Source: Liolophura sinensis
Lineage: Eukaryota > Mollusca > Polyplacophora > Chitonida > Chitonidae
Direction of reading: 5' to 3'
Assembly (NCBI RefSeq): GCF_032854445.1
Contig: NC_088295.1
Location: 10,527,385 to 10,591,384, forward strand
DNA: 64,000 nucleotides
How positions within the stretch are numbered: the stretch's first letter is position 1; the number at the start of each line of letters is the position of its first letter. The notes under the pieces were generated by a model. The model did not search any database. It saw only the letters and a program-made list of their open reading frames with translations, and was not told the DNA's origin. Shown piece after piece: positions 63,524-64,000 of this stretch. The position numbers were made by a program, and so were the translations under genes.

Positions 63524-64000
63524 AAGTGGGTTCTGGTTAGATCTCACATTTTTGGGGAGAATTCAGATTCTACGAAATCATCGAAAAAAGATATCTGAAA
63601 AGCAATATGGCTGGCAGTATGAAATGTAATCAGTCGGTCGAATTAATTACTTTGATGCATTTCTTTCTTGTGACTAAAAGGTGTAAAAATATGAATTTAG
63701 CCTCAACTTTTGTAGACTTATCAGAAAAGCTTTGAAACGTTTAGTCGAATATAACCTGGAAAAAGATGTCCTTTCAATGAAACAAAACACCCAGTTATAT
63801 ATTTTTACCACAAAAAAAGAAAAACATTTCGCAAGAACAAAAATGATTTCCAGTAGTGCAGCCTATGACATAGTAAATATGTATTATAATCACCTATGGG
63901 TTATAGGTTAAATAAACGGTATGCAAATCACATATACTTAGCGAACATAGAATCCTCAAAACAGTTTGATAAAATGTTGAGTTTCAGAAGCTTTAATTCC
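61720..64000. other. Intergenic or intronic, no feature recognised
   Basis: AT-rich sequence with only short frames. If 61646-61719 is a true first exon, this would be its first intron. It contains the TA microsatellite at 63477-63519. Confidence 0.4.
63477..63519. repeat. (TA)n microsatellite
   Basis: About 40 bp of uninterrupted TA dinucleotides; it produces a run of Y-I codons in one frame that is not a gene. Confidence 0.97.

Noticed and set aside
63416-63598. 60-codon frame with Y-I repeats
   Set aside because: Created by the TA microsatellite.

Overview
The window is animal nuclear DNA: genes broken into many short exons by long AT-rich introns, GT-AG splice sites, and dense interspersed and tandem repeats. 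The repeat set (many copies of one tRNA-derived SINE with an AAATAAAT-type tail, a second tRNA-headed SINE, MITEs, Penelope-like elements, minisatellites) and the protein sequences suggest a marine lophotrochozoan, most likely a mollusc. That placement is inference, because no species-diagnostic gene is present.

Three host genes can be reconstructed exon by exon. (1) An SLC9B/NHA-type Na+/H+ antiporter on the minus strand (10817 down to 2635, nine coding exons, C-terminal end not found). (2) ZFAND4 on the plus strand (13664-24051, seven exons, 577 aa), with an N-terminal ubiquitin-like domain and a C-terminal AN1 zinc finger. (3) Adenosine kinase on the plus strand (33178-48023, eleven exons, 357 aa), with a probable second promoter and alternative first exon at about 33.84-33.90 kb. 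SLC9B and ZFAND4 are divergent and share a roughly 2.8 kb interval holding two perfect CRE palindromes and an E-box. The three genes belong to different processes (cation transport, ubiquitin/zinc-finger protein, purine salvage) and do not form a pathway.

Layout: 1-1680, 64-bp tandem array; 1.7-10.8 kb, SLC9B; 10.9-13.6 kb, intergenic/divergent promoter; 13.66-24.05 kb, ZFAND4 with a 48-bp array and a hAT-like element nested in a SINE; 24.05-26.4 kb, ZFAND4 3' region; 26.4-32.0 kb, a 5.6-kb satellite of 61-bp units with higher-order structure; 33.2-48.0 kb, ADK with a Penelope-like element, an exon-derived 80-bp array and a fragment of a multicopy gene in its introns; 48.0-64.0 kb, repeat-rich and gene-poor (93-bp, 69-bp and 45-bp arrays, SINEs, two MITEs), ending with a possible signal-peptide first exon at 61.65 kb.

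The most striking observation is that some tandem arrays appear to be built from exon-intron junctions of the host genes. The 80-bp array in ADK intron 5 is made of copies of the end of ADK exon 5 plus its 5' splice site. The 64-bp array at the window start encodes, on the SLC9B strand and in the expected phase, a peptide resembling the missing SLC9B C-terminal exon, complete with an acceptor-like site. Two further arrays (93-bp, 69-bp) carry strong splice-site-like sequences in every unit, but their source is unknown.
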